Source of the DNA: Paenarthrobacter ureafaciens
GTDB taxonomy: Bacteria; Actinomycetota; Actinomycetes; Actinomycetales; Micrococcaceae
Assembly: GCF_004028095.1 (NCBI RefSeq)
Contig: NZ_SBHM01000007.1
Coordinates: 124,001 to 188,000, forward strand
DNA: 64,000 nucleotides
Direction: 5' to 3'
Shown: positions 26,720 through 35,027 of the stretch, piece after piece
Layout: every line of letters starts with the position of its first letter
Numbering within the stretch: position 1 is the first letter of the stretch
Made by a program: the position numbers and the translations under genes
The notes under the pieces: model-generated
What the model was told of the DNA's origin: nothing
The model's input: the letters and a program-made list of their open reading frames with translations, nothing else
Database searches by the model: none

Positions 26720-27853
26720 TCAGCTCTCCATGAACTTCAGGTAGGCACGGGCCTGCGCCAGGAAGGACCGTTCCGCAGACGGTCCAAGTGTTCCCGTGAA
26801 CGGTTCCGGGACCACTCCGGCTGACTTCCCTGTTCCCGTCCTGGCCCACGTCCCCACCACGCCACCCCCGGCAACGATGATCCGTTTGAAGACCCCGTTC
26901 TTGCCGGGCACTACAAGTTCGGCATACTCAGGAGCGAGCACCAGGCTCCGGTCCTGGTAACCGAGCAGGAATTCGTCAAACCCGGGGAGGGCCAGCACCG
27001 AGCGGGCGCCGGGAACGCCGTCGTCGAGCATTGCAGCCGTCTCCTGCGACATCCAGTAGCTTGCATCCCCGAACGGCAGCTCCACCAATTGATTCTGGAC
27101 GGCGCTCAGCGCCGCCCGGGCCTCGCTGAGCGGCACCTGGGTCCACCACGCGAAGTCGCGGACAGTGGCCGGGCCATGGCTGTGGATGTAGCGGAGGAAC
27201 CATTCGGCGATGCCGGGCTCGCGATCCACGGCACGTGAGTCCCTGATCCACTGGTCGAAAGGGACAAACAACTGCTGCACCCCCGCATTGCCTTTGGTTC
27301 CGGCCATGGGCCCCTGGACCAGTGACGCCTCCTGGCACAAACAAGCTATGAGGTGGATGCCCCGTTGGGCTTTGGTGACCTGGCCCGCTTCCTCGAACGC
27401 CGCGAATAGCTGCTCCCGGCTGGCGCCTGCTGCCTCAGTGTCCCTCGACAGGGTGGCAATGGTCTCCAAAGCCACGTCGCGGGCATGACTGATGTCATCC
27501 GGTGTGATGTTCAGTACACGGTGCCTGGTCCGCAGTGACTGCAGGAGCCGCCCGCTGGTGATTCCCAGCATCCACCGCAGGTCCTCCGGCGCCACCAAAT
27601 GCAACGTACCGCGCATCGGCCAGGACCGGACCACGGTCCCGGCGTCCAGCGCCGCCCGGACCTCGGAGGCTCCCGGTCCCGCCACCCTCTGGCCAACCGC
27701 CCACAGCGCATGACCCAGATCCTGGGCTTGCATGGCAGTCATCCACCGGACGGCGTCGGGAACAGAAGCACGCTTCCCGCCCAACAGACCCTGGTTGGCG
27801 AGCCGCAGACGGCCGATCACGGCAGGTGTGGGGCTCCGCTTCCCGATAGGCAT
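26720..27853 (-). CDS. AlkZ-like winged-helix DNA glycosylase
   Basis: A 377-residue member of the HTH_42 superfamily (often annotated winged helix DNA-binding domain-containing protein). Tandem winged helices are seen, with the active-site QxQ motif as Gln42-Ala-Gln44 in WMTAMQAQDLGHALWAVGQR and GTLHLVAPEDLRWML following. QxQ is the catalytic pattern of AlkZ and AlkZ-like enzymes that unhook crosslinks or excise alkylated bases, whereas the YcaQ branch has QxD. Role here, general alkylation repair or self-protection, is inferred. No biosynthetic cluster is adjacent. Confidence 0.85.
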   Translation of the reverse strand: MPIGKRSPTPAVIGRLRLANQGLLGGKRASVPDAVRWMTAMQAQDLGHALWAVGQRVAGPGASEVRAALDAGTVVRSWPMRGTLHLVAPEDLRWMLGITSGRLLQSLRTRHRVLNITPDDISHARDVALETIATLSRDTEAAGASREQLFAAFEEAGQVTKAQRGIHLIACLCQEASLVQGPMAGTKGNAGVQQLFVPFDQWIRDSRAVDREPGIAEWFLRYIHSHGPATVRDFAWWTQVPLSEARAALSAVQNQLVELPFGDASYWMSQETAAMLDDGVPGARSVLALPGFDEFLLGYQDRSLVLAPEYAELVVPGKNGVFKRIIVAGGGVVGTWARTGTGKSAGVVPEPFTGTLGPSAERSFLAQARAYLKFMES

Positions 27854-27935
27854 GCTCCATCCTAAAGCCGCCGACCACAGCGAACATTGCCCTGCCTCCC
27901 AGCCGCCTTCCAGACGCGTTGCCTAGGATTGCTAC

Positions 27936-28415
27936 ATGCTCTTTGGTGATCTGGCTCCGCTGGTGCGGCCGCTCAGCCGCCGGTTGGCTGCCGCCGGCTG
28001 GTGCTGCAGCGGCGTCGGCTTGGTGGCCGGACTGATCGTTGCCGTAGGCACGGGAGTACGGCTTTCACCCTCAATGCAAAGCATCCAGCTCGCCGGAATC
28101 GTGGCAACAGCCCTGGCCGCGCTGCTGCTCGGCGTCGCAGCCCTCCTCCAGCCCGTCTCACCGCGGGACGGCGACGCGCCCGAGCCGTGGTTCTATCCGG
28201 CCGCAGCGGCACAGGTGCGCAGTTTCCTGCTGGGATCCATAGTGATGATGCTCGGATTGGTGGGCTTTGCCACCGCGGGCCTTTTCCTCCCCAGCGGACC
28301 GTCGCCGCAGAGCATCGCATTCAGCCAGATCTTCCTGCTGGGTTCTGTCAGCTGCGGGCTGACGTTCCTGCTGCTGAACAAAGTGCTGCCCATCGCGGAG
28401 CGCCGGACGCGCTAA
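27936..28415 (+). CDS. Four-span membrane protein, unknown
   Basis: A 159-residue protein with four membrane helices in two pairs (about 20-65 and 98-150), separated by a short polar loop PVSPRDGDAPEPWFYPAAAA. TAGGAT at 27924-27929 is six bases before the ATG with no ribosome site, so it is probably leaderless and real. No family recognised. It is convergent with murB and divergent from the glycosylase. Confidence 0.75.
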   Translation: MLFGDLAPLVRPLSRRLAAAGWCCSGVGLVAGLIVAVGTGVRLSPSMQSIQLAGIVATALAALLLGVAALLQPVSPRDGDAPEPWFYPAAAAQVRSFLLGSIVMMLGLVGFATAGLFLPSGPSPQSIAFSQIFLLGSVSCGLTFLLLNKVLPIAERRTR

Positions 28416-28436
28416 CGCGCTGACCAGGGCCGGAAG

Positions 28437-29504
28437 CTACAGCGAAACGCCGATCAGCAGCGGTTCGGGGTGCAGTTCAATCCCAAAGCGATCCACGACG
28501 CCGGAACGCACCTCGCGCGCAATGGCCGCCATGTCCGCAGCCGAGGCGGAGCCACGGTTGGTGATGGCCAAGGTGTGCTTGGTGGACAGCGATGCCCTGC
28601 CCCCGGAAACACTGGACTCCTCCAGCCCGTAGCCCTTGCCGAATCCTGCACGGTCAATCAACCAGGCGGCGGACAGTTTCACCAACCCGTCGGATCCTGC
28701 CGGGTACCTGGGGGCGTCCGCAGGCAACGCCTCGGCCTGTTCCTTGGACACGATCGGATTAGTGAAGAACGAACCCGTTGAGTAGGTGTCGCGATCGTCG
28801 GCGTCCAGCACCATGCCCTTGGACGCACGCAGCCTGAGCACCTCCCGCCGGACATCGTTGGAATACGCCCGTTTGCCCACCTCGACCCCGAGCACGCGGG
28901 CAAGTTCGGCGTAGCGGATGGGGGCGCTCATCCTGCCCAGCGGCAGTTGGAATTCAACCGTGAGGACCACGAACCGCGGCGAACCCTCCACAGTGGTCTG
29001 CTTCAGGATGGAGTCACGGTAGCCGAACGTGAGCTCGGAGTTGGTGAAGGTGCGGACTGCGTTGCTTTCCCGGTCCCACGTTCGTACGGCAGCAATGGTC
29101 TGCGAAACATCAGCACCGTAGGCTCCTACGTTTTGGACCGGGGTGGCTCCCGTTGCGCCGGGAATCCCGGAGAGCGCTTCCAGGCCGGACCAGGCGTGCT
29201 TCACGGCGTGTTCAACCAAGGCATCCCAGTTGTGTCCTGCCTGGACCACCACGGAGACTCCCCCGCAGCTGTCCTCGGCGTTGACTGTGAAGCCCTCGGA
29301 AGAGATTTTGAGGACTGTACCGGGGTAGCCGTCGTCGGAGATCAATAGATTGGATCCGCCGCCGATGATGAGGAGCTTCTCCCCCGCGGCGTCAGCCGAG
29401 CGGACGGCGTCGATGATTTCCGCCTCGGTACGTGCCTCCACAAAGGTGCCGGCGGGGCCGCCCACGGCAGCTGTGGTCAATTCGGAAAGCAGCGTCTGGG
29501 TCAC
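28437..29504 (-). CDS. murB: UDP-N-acetylenolpyruvoylglucosamine reductase
   Basis: FAD enzyme giving UDP-MurNAc for peptidoglycan. The 355-residue protein is the type I form: FAD-binding KLLIIGGGSNLLISDDGYPGTVLKI, AGHNWDALVEHAV, ALSGIPGATGATPVQNVGAYG, catalytic Ser in YSTGSFFTNPIVS and C-terminal Glu in IELHPEPLLIG. GTG start; TAGGCT (complement of 29511-29516) lies six bases upstream, suggesting a leaderless transcript. It follows two MaoC genes in the arrangement seen in other actinobacteria. Confidence 0.97.
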   Translation of the reverse strand: MTQTLLSELTTAAVGGPAGTFVEARTEAEIIDAVRSADAAGEKLLIIGGGSNLLISDDGYPGTVLKISSEGFTVNAEDSCGGVSVVVQAGHNWDALVEHAVKHAWSGLEALSGIPGATGATPVQNVGAYGADVSQTIAAVRTWDRESNAVRTFTNSELTFGYRDSILKQTTVEGSPRFVVLTVEFQLPLGRMSAPIRYAELARVLGVEVGKRAYSNDVRREVLRLRASKGMVLDADDRDTYSTGSFFTNPIVSKEQAEALPADAPRYPAGSDGLVKLSAAWLIDRAGFGKGYGLEESSVSGGRASLSTKHTLAITNRGSASAADMAAIAREVRSGVVDRFGIELHPEPLLIGVSL

Positions 29505-29576
29505 CCATCAAGCCTATCGGGGTTTGGGCCGGGGCTCCGCCGCAAGCACGCGGCAGAGACCCGGTCCCTGCAATAC

Positions 29577-30014
29577 CTAGGAGAGCTTGACCACTGCCTG
29601 CGACTTCATGAGGACCTTCTGGCCGGCGGCCACCACGGTGAGGTCAATGCGGGCGGTACCCGCCTCGGCGTCGAGCGCACCCACCGCGCCGGTCACCTCG
29701 ATGACCGCTCCGGGCTCATCCGTTCCCGTGGTGTCGGTCACCAGCACCGGCTTGGTGAAGCGGGTCTGGTAGTCAGCGACGGCGGCCGGATCGCCTGCCC
29801 AGTCGCTGACCAGCTGTACCGCTGCACCCATGGTGAACATGCCGTGGGCGATGACGCCGGGAAGTTCCACTGACGTGGCGAATGCCTCGTTCCAATGGAT
29901 GGGGTTGAAGTCTCCGGAAGCACCTGCGTATTTGACCAGGTCCTGGCGGGTGACTTCGATGGTGCGGTTGCCAATTTCCTGGCCGACTGCCAGGTCTGCG
30001 AAAACGGGGCTCAT
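29577..30014 (-). CDS. MaoC-family hydratase (HadB-like)
   Basis: A 145-residue hot-dog-fold (R)-hydratase/dehydratase. The hydratase-2 motif is intact: YAGASGDFNPIHWNEAFATSVELPGVIAHGMFTMG contains the catalytic Asp and His. It forms the catalytic half of a heterodimer with the adjacent N-terminal MaoC protein, resembling mycobacterial HadB paired with HadA/HadC. Starts two bases after the partner stop. Substrate is probably a 3-hydroxyacyl thioester, inferred. Confidence 0.88.
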   Translation of the reverse strand: MSPVFADLAVGQEIGNRTIEVTRQDLVKYAGASGDFNPIHWNEAFATSVELPGVIAHGMFTMGAAVQLVSDWAGDPAAVADYQTRFTKPVLVTDTTGTDEPGAVIEVTGAVGALDAEAGTARIDLTVVAAGQKVLMKSQAVVKLS

Positions 30015-30016
30015 GG

Positions 30017-30478
30017 TTACTGTCCCTCTCCCCGGACCAGGATGGACGAGGTGGTGGTTGCGACCTTTTCACGGCTGTCACCGTCGGCCAGGGCAAAGAT
30101 TTCCGAACGCGTGGTGATCATGGCGCCGCCTCCCATGGCGCGTACGCCGTCGACGTGCAGCTCGGCTACCAGACGGTCCCCGGCGACGATCGGGCGATGG
30201 TGCGTGAAGCGCTGGTCTGCGTGGACAACGCGGGAGAAATCGATCCCGGCTTCGGGATCCTCCACCAGCTGCGCGTCAGCACGCTGGGCAATGATGATGG
30301 CAAACGTGGGAGGCGCCACGAGGTCGCGATGGCCCAGGGCCCGCGCCGTTTCGACGTCGAAGTGCGCCTGGTGGGTGGCCTTTACTGCCTTGGCGAACTC
30401 GCGGATTTTCTCACGGCCGACGTCGTAAACCTCTGCGGCAGGGTAGCTGCGGCCCTGCAGGTCCGGATTGATACTCAT
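30017..30478 (-). CDS. MaoC N-terminal-type dehydratase subunit (HadA-like)
   Basis: A 153-residue hot-dog protein of the FAS1-like dehydratase type, lacking the Asp-His catalytic motif but with the non-catalytic subunit pattern VYDVGREKIREFAKAVKATH, HRDLVAPPTFAIIIAQR and DQRFTHHRPIVAGDRLVAEL. It pairs with the following HadB-like protein. TAGGGT (complement of 30485-30490) lies six bases before the ATG, so the pair is probably expressed as a leaderless mRNA leading into murB. Confidence 0.88.
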   Translation of the reverse strand: MSINPDLQGRSYPAAEVYDVGREKIREFAKAVKATHQAHFDVETARALGHRDLVAPPTFAIIIAQRADAQLVEDPEAGIDFSRVVHADQRFTHHRPIVAGDRLVAELHVDGVRAMGGGAMITTRSEIFALADGDSREKVATTTSSILVRGEGQ

Positions 30479-30538
30479 GGTCCAACCCTATCGGGCGGAC
30501 GCACGGAGACAGGTGTGGGCACCACCCTGTGAAGAAGG

Positions 30539-30763
30539 CTATTTCTTGTAGCTCTTGCGGATCTGCTGGCCGCGGATCACGAGTCCGGTGACATGGAGTA
30601 CCAGGCCCAGGCCGAGGACGCCCAGGGATGCCATGGCGAGTCCTTGGTTGCCCGAGGTGTTTGCGGCGATGGACAGGATGACGCCTGCCGCAATGAGTCC
30701 CATGGCGCTGAAAACCAGCACTTTGTACCCGGTGGAGGCGTTGGCCCAGAATTCGTTCAGCAC
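30539..30763 (-). CDS. Small two-span membrane protein
   Basis: About 74 residues with two hydrophobic segments (KVLVFSAMGLIAAGVILSIA and LAMASLGVLGLGLVLHVTGL) and a basic tail QQIRKSYKK. I prefer GTG 30763 because TAGACT (complement of 30770-30775) is then exactly six bases upstream, the spacing seen for other leaderless genes here; ATG 30766 differs by one residue. It may belong to DUF3188, but I am not certain. Confidence 0.75.
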   Translation of the reverse strand: MLNEFWANASTGYKVLVFSAMGLIAAGVILSIAANTSGNQGLAMASLGVLGLGLVLHVTGLVIRGQQIRKSYKK

Positions 30764-30792
30764 CATCCAAGTCTACCGGGCGCGTTGCAGGG

Positions 30793-30861
30793 CTTCGCCG
30801 AGGGGTTAGTTCTCACGGGTAAAGCTCACGGTGAGTGCCGGGATCTAACCCCTCGGCGAAG
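30793..30861. repeat. Long inverted repeat, 17-bp arms
   Basis: CTTCGCCGAGGGGTTAG (30793-30809) is the exact complement of CTAACCCCTCGGCGAAG (30845-30861), with a 35-base spacer containing a smaller CTCA/TGAG hairpin. It fills the gap between the CitE-like gene and the small membrane gene. There is no T-run, so it may be a REP-like element, a cruciform or an unusual terminator. Confidence 0.8.
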
Positions 30862-30869
30862 GAATACGC

Positions 30870-31733
30870 CTAGAGGGAAGGCTGGACCCCGAAGGCCACC
30901 GCGAGCTTCATGATCTTTTCTGCACGGCCCAGGCGCGGCAGGTCTGAGCCGTCGCGGATGACACGGCCGTTGGCCTCGAAGTCGTTCATGAAATCGGTCG
31001 CCCAGGCGACGTCCGACGGCGTTGGGCTGATGACCTCGTTGATGACCGTGGTCTGGTCAATGGCCAGGCAGAGCTTGCCGGTCATGCCCATGGTCACGGT
31101 GATGCCGGTCTGCTCACGGAGGATGGGGTGGTTGGTGCCGACGGTGGGTCCGTCGATGGGACCCGGAAGGTTGCCGACGCGGCTGGCGACCACGAGCTTG
31201 GCCCGCGGGTAAGCCATGGCTTCCGGAGTTGCTGCCATGCCGGTGTCGCGGCGGAAATCACCGGAACCGAAGGCCAGGCGGAAGGCACCCTGGGCGCGGG
31301 CGATGTGGTTGGCTTCCTCGATGCCGAGGGCGGATTCAACCAGCGGAATGACCGGGGTCTTGCCGTCCATCCGGTGGAAAGACTCGGTCACCTGGTCGGC
31401 GGATTCGGTCTTGGCCAGCATGACACCGAGCAAGCCAGGGGTGCCGCGCAGCCCGGCGAGGTCATCGGCCCAGAAAGGGCTGGTGGCGTCATTGATGCGG
31501 ACCCATGCCTGGCCGCCGGCGGTCAGCCAGTTGACCACGTTCTCCCGGGCGGTGTCCTTCTGCGACGGGTCAACGGCGTCCTCGATGTCGAGGATGATGG
31601 CATCTGCCCGTGAGCCTGCGGATTCGTCGAAAAGTTCCGTCTTCATGGCATTCACGAGGAGCCAGGAACGGGCGATATCGGCAGGGATGTTACGGGTGGG
31701 CCGAACTGATTCGGCGGCGATGCTAGAGGTCAT
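30870..31733 (-). CDS. HpcH/HpaI aldolase / CitE-like lyase
   Basis: A 287-residue cytoplasmic TIM-barrel of the citrate lyase beta-subunit-like family, which cleaves or hydrolyses CoA-linked hydroxyacids. Conserved pieces: RSWLLVNAMKTELFDES, RADAIILDIEDAVDP (metal ligands Glu/Asp), AWVRINDATSPFW, IPLVESALGIEEANHIA and FGSGDFRRDTG. No other citrate lyase subunit is nearby, so it is a stand-alone CitE-like enzyme (for example malyl- or citramalyl-CoA lyase/thioesterase). ATG 31733 has TACGGT six bases upstream; the longer frame is not used. Confidence 0.85.
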   Translation of the reverse strand: MTSSIAAESVRPTRNIPADIARSWLLVNAMKTELFDESAGSRADAIILDIEDAVDPSQKDTARENVVNWLTAGGQAWVRINDATSPFWADDLAGLRGTPGLLGVMLAKTESADQVTESFHRMDGKTPVIPLVESALGIEEANHIARAQGAFRLAFGSGDFRRDTGMAATPEAMAYPRAKLVVASRVGNLPGPIDGPTVGTNHPILREQTGITVTMGMTGKLCLAIDQTTVINEVISPTPSDVAWATDFMNDFEANGRVIRDGSDLPRLGRAEKIMKLAVAFGVQPSL

Positions 31734-31816
31734 GTATCTACCGTATCCGTCCTGCGGCCCGGGCGACGAAGAAATCAGTCCGCTTGTGAGGATCAATACG
31801 AACTAAACCCGTTATG

Positions 31817-31834
31817 ACTGTGGGGTCCCACAGT
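31817..31834. promoter_or_regulatory. Palindromic operator upstream of the sulfonate operon
   Basis: ACTGTGGG-GT-CCCACAGT is an 18-base perfect dyad in the 383-base divergent gap (31734-32116) between the CitE-like gene and the sulfonate uptake genes. The binding protein is not encoded nearby. In the rest of the gap I see no recognisable riboswitch; GGTTTACCGCGGTTACCGC is a small local repeat. Confidence 0.55.
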
Positions 31835-32116
31835 ATGGGCGTTCGACGGCGGTCCGCGCCAGTCATGCCCGGCCCGCCGGTAGTTCTTTGTCACCGGACG
31901 GAACACTCCCGTCAAAGGGATCAACACAGCGAAGTATGTGTCCATTCGTTGCCACCCAAGGCCCGGTATTTCGCCTCGTTGCCTGTTGTTTCCCCGGGTT
32001 TACCGCGGTTACCGCCGCGCTTTCCTACCACCCGCCACATGGGCTTACATCGTTCCCAAGCCGGTGAAGCCTCCGGCCCCCCGAACACCGAACAACAACT
32101 CCCGAAAGTAGCTCCC

Positions 32117-33172
32117 ATGAAACTGCAACTGCCCCTGCTGAGCGTCGCGGCCGCCGTCGTACTAGCCCTGACGGTCTCCGGCTGCGGCGGTTCAGCCGAA
32201 GCCGGTCCGGCCGACCCGTCCGCCCAAGTCAAGGAACTTCGCTACCAAGGTTCGGCGAACAACGTGACCTTCCCGGAACTGGCAGCAGACCTGGGTTACC
32301 TGGGTGACATCAAGCTCAACTGGGTGGGCAACACCACCAGCGGCCCGCAGGACATCCAGTCCGCCGCCACCAACCAGACGGACTTCGGCGGCGCGTTCTC
32401 CGGCGCGGTGGTCAAACTCATCGAAGCGGGCTCCCCCGTCAAGGCCGTCACCAACTACTACGGCTCGGACCAGAAAACCTTCAGCGGGTACTACGTCAAA
32501 GCCGACAGCGACATCAAGGGTCCCAAGGACCTGATCGGGAAGAAGGTGGCCGTCAATACCCTCGGAGCCCACCACGAGGCCGTGATCAATACCTGGCTGA
32601 CGAAGAACGGACTCAGCCAGGACGAGATCAAGCAAGTCCAACTGGTGCCTTTGGCCCCGAATGACACGGAAGAAGCGATCCGCCGCGGGCAGGTGGACGT
32701 TGGAACGCTCGGCGGCGTCCTGCAGGACCGCGCCGTCGAAGCAGGCGGCCTCCGCTCCCTGTTCAGCGATGTGGAACTGTTCGGCACGTTCGCCGGCGGC
32801 CAGATCGTCTTCCGCACCGACTTCATCCAGAAGAATCCGGGCACCACACGCACCTTCACCACCGGAGTTGCCAAGGCCATCAAGTGGGCAGCTGAAACGC
32901 CCCGCGACGAGGTCATAGCCCGGTTCGCCAAGATCATCGAGGGCCGGGGCCGCAACGAGAGTACGGCCAACCTGAAGTTCTGGAAGAGCCCCGGTGTTCC
33001 CGACGCCGGCGTGATCACGGATTCGGACTTCACCAAGTGGGAAGCGTGGCTCAACTCCTCGGGCATCGTGAAGGGCGATCTCACGCCGTCCAAGTACTAC
33101 ACCAACGACTACAACGGGCTCGCCGGTGGCTCCGCGGACACTGCGACTACAAGCACTGCGAAGAAGGGATAG
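32117..33172 (+). CDS. Sulfonate/taurine-type ABC substrate-binding lipoprotein
   Basis: A 351-residue secreted binding protein. The signal peptide MKLQLPLLSVAAAVVLALTVSG ends in a lipobox with Cys at residue 23. The mature part follows the SsuA/TauA pattern (YQGSANNVTFPELAADLGYLG, QDIQSAATNQTDFGGAFSGA, LIGKKVAVNTLGAHHEAVIN, NDTEEAIRRGQVDVGTLGG). Start at ATG 32117; the open frame before it is not signal-like. First gene of an uptake operon ending with a TauD-type dioxygenase, so the ligand is probably an alkanesulfonate or sulfate ester. Confidence 0.88.
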   Translation: MKLQLPLLSVAAAVVLALTVSGCGGSAEAGPADPSAQVKELRYQGSANNVTFPELAADLGYLGDIKLNWVGNTTSGPQDIQSAATNQTDFGGAFSGAVVKLIEAGSPVKAVTNYYGSDQKTFSGYYVKADSDIKGPKDLIGKKVAVNTLGAHHEAVINTWLTKNGLSQDEIKQVQLVPLAPNDTEEAIRRGQVDVGTLGGVLQDRAVEAGGLRSLFSDVELFGTFAGGQIVFRTDFIQKNPGTTRTFTTGVAKAIKWAAETPRDEVIARFAKIIEGRGRNESTANLKFWKSPGVPDAGVITDSDFTKWEAWLNSSGIVKGDLTPSKYYTNDYNGLAGGSADTATTSTAKKG

Positions 33173-33174
33173 CC

Positions 33175-34062
33175 ATGACAGCCAAAATCAGCTTGCGCAA
33201 CGTCAGCAAGGAATTCACCGTCAGGGCAAGCAAGGGTGGCCCGGCCACACGGCTCACGGCCATCGACTCGCTCAACCTCGACGTCCGCGACGGCGAGTTC
33301 CTCACGTTGGTGGGACCCAGCGGTTCGGGCAAGACCACTTTGCTGGACCTGCTTGCGGGCCTCTCCACCCCGACCTCCGGCGAGGTCCTGGTGGACGGCC
33401 AACCCGTGACGGGACCCGGCAAGGACCGCGCAGTGGTGTTCCAGCAATACGCCCTCTTTCCATGGCGGACAGCATCGGCGAACGTTTCCATCGGATTGGA
33501 AGGCCCCGGGCCGGACGGCAGGAAGCTGAACCGGCGCGAACGGGCGGCCAAGGCCAAGGAATACCTGGCCCTGGTGGGCTTGGCCGGCTTCGAAGACCGT
33601 TTTCCGCACGAGCTCTCCGGCGGGATGAAGCAACGCGTGGCGATCGCGCGGAGCCTTGCCTACGAACCGGACGTGCTGCTGATGGACGAACCGTTCGCCG
33701 CGTTGGACGCCCAGACCCGTGAACAGCTGCAGGACGAACTCCTGCGGATCTGGAAGGCAACAGGCAAGACCATCGTGTTCATTACCCATGGAATCGACGA
33801 GGCCGTGTACCTGGGCCAACGCGTCGCCGTGCTCAGTGCCCGTCCGGGCCGGCTCAAGGAAATCGTGGAGATCACTATCCCGGACCGCGACGGGGACCAG
33901 GACGTCAGGTCCAACCCTGCGTTCGTTGAGCACCGGCACCAGGTCTGGACACTGCTCCACGACGAGGTCCGGCGAGCGCAGGATGCCGGGCACCGCAAGA
34001 TCCTGCCCGACGGCAGCGCACCGGACGAACCCGCCACTGCTACTGAAAGGAGTGCGGCCTGA
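33175..34062 (+). CDS. ABC transporter ATPase, SsuB/TauB type
   Basis: A 295-residue ATPase: Walker A GPSGSGKTTLLDLLAG, Q-loop FQQYALFPWRT, signature LSGGMKQRVAIARSL, Walker B VLLMDEPFAALDAQTREQLQ and the switch histidine in VFITHGIDEAVYL. Similar to the nitrate/sulfonate/taurine family. ATG 33175 is two bases after the binding protein stop, and its stop overlaps the permease start by one base, so the three are tightly coupled. Confidence 0.95.
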   Translation: MTAKISLRNVSKEFTVRASKGGPATRLTAIDSLNLDVRDGEFLTLVGPSGSGKTTLLDLLAGLSTPTSGEVLVDGQPVTGPGKDRAVVFQQYALFPWRTASANVSIGLEGPGPDGRKLNRRERAAKAKEYLALVGLAGFEDRFPHELSGGMKQRVAIARSLAYEPDVLLMDEPFAALDAQTREQLQDELLRIWKATGKTIVFITHGIDEAVYLGQRVAVLSARPGRLKEIVEITIPDRDGDQDVRSNPAFVEHRHQVWTLLHDEVRRAQDAGHRKILPDGSAPDEPATATERSAA

Positions 34063-34976
34063 TGACCACCACCCTCACTCAAGAACAACAAACGGCAACG
34101 TCCGCACCCGGGCCGGCTGCCGCCGTCGAGCCTTCCGCTGCGGCCCATCCTGCAGCAGCCCGTACGACGCCGGAACCATCGGCCGGGCGGCGTCTCGCCA
34201 ACGCTGCCGGTTCGGTCGTGTGGAAGTCCACTGCCGTCCTTGCCTTCCTGGCGCTCTGGGAGCTGGGCCCGACGTACCTGGCCAGCCCGTCCACCAAGGT
34301 CTTCCTTCCCCCGCTGCACGAAGTCCTGGCTGCCTGGGCCAGGTTGTTCGAGGCCGGAACCATCCAAGGGCACATCACTGCGAGCCTCACAAGGTCTGTT
34401 GCAGGTTTCGGTGCTGCGTTGGTGGCCGGTGTTGCGCTGGGGCTGTTGATCGCCTGGTACGGGCGGCTGAATTCGGTGCTCAACCCCTTGCTGGAGCTGT
34501 TCCGCAACACCGCTGCCTTGGCGTTGCTCCCGGTGTTCACTCTCCTGCTGGGCATCGGCGAAGAGTCGAAGATCAGCATCGTGGCCTACGCCGCGTTCTT
34601 CCCCGTGCTGCTCAACACGATCGCCGGCGTGAAAACCGTGGATCCACTCCTTATCCGGGCCGCGCGTTCCTTGGGGTTGGGCAGCTTCCGCTTGTTCCAG
34701 AAAGTCATCCTGCCCTCCGCGGTTCCCACCATCTTCACGGGCATCCGCATGGCAGGCACGGCCTCCATCCTGGTCCTGATCGCCGCCGAGATGGTGGGCG
34801 CCAAGGCAGGCCTCGGGTACCTGATCGTCAACGCCCAAAGCAGCTTCCTCATCCCTGACATGTATGCCGGGATCCTCACGGTGTCCCTGCTGGGGCTTGC
34901 CGTGAACTTCCTGCTGGTCGCCTTGGAGCGGCACTTCTCCCGCTGGCGCACCGCCGTGGGTTCAGCGGCTTCCTGA
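34062..34976 (+). CDS. ABC transporter permease, SsuC/TauC type
   Basis: A 304-residue inner-membrane permease with about six helices after an Ala/Pro-rich, disordered N-terminus of 45 residues. The BPD_transp_1 EAA-like loop reads IRAARSLGLGSFRLFQKVILPSAVPTIFTGIRMA. Start ATG overlaps the ATPase stop (TGATG). Completes the SsuABC-type importer with the two preceding genes. Confidence 0.93.
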   Translation: MTTTLTQEQQTATSAPGPAAAVEPSAAAHPAAARTTPEPSAGRRLANAAGSVVWKSTAVLAFLALWELGPTYLASPSTKVFLPPLHEVLAAWARLFEAGTIQGHITASLTRSVAGFGAALVAGVALGLLIAWYGRLNSVLNPLLELFRNTAALALLPVFTLLLGIGEESKISIVAYAAFFPVLLNTIAGVKTVDPLLIRAARSLGLGSFRLFQKVILPSAVPTIFTGIRMAGTASILVLIAAEMVGAKAGLGYLIVNAQSSFLIPDMYAGILTVSLLGLAVNFLLVALERHFSRWRTAVGSAAS

Positions 34977-35027
34977 TTTTTCCATCGTGGCACCCGCCAC
35001 ACACCACATCGAAAGTAAGGAAAACAA

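Noticed and set aside
31835..32116. SAM or other riboswitch before the sulfonate operon
   Set aside because: I could not find the conserved core or stem arrangement of any riboswitch class; only short repeats are seen.
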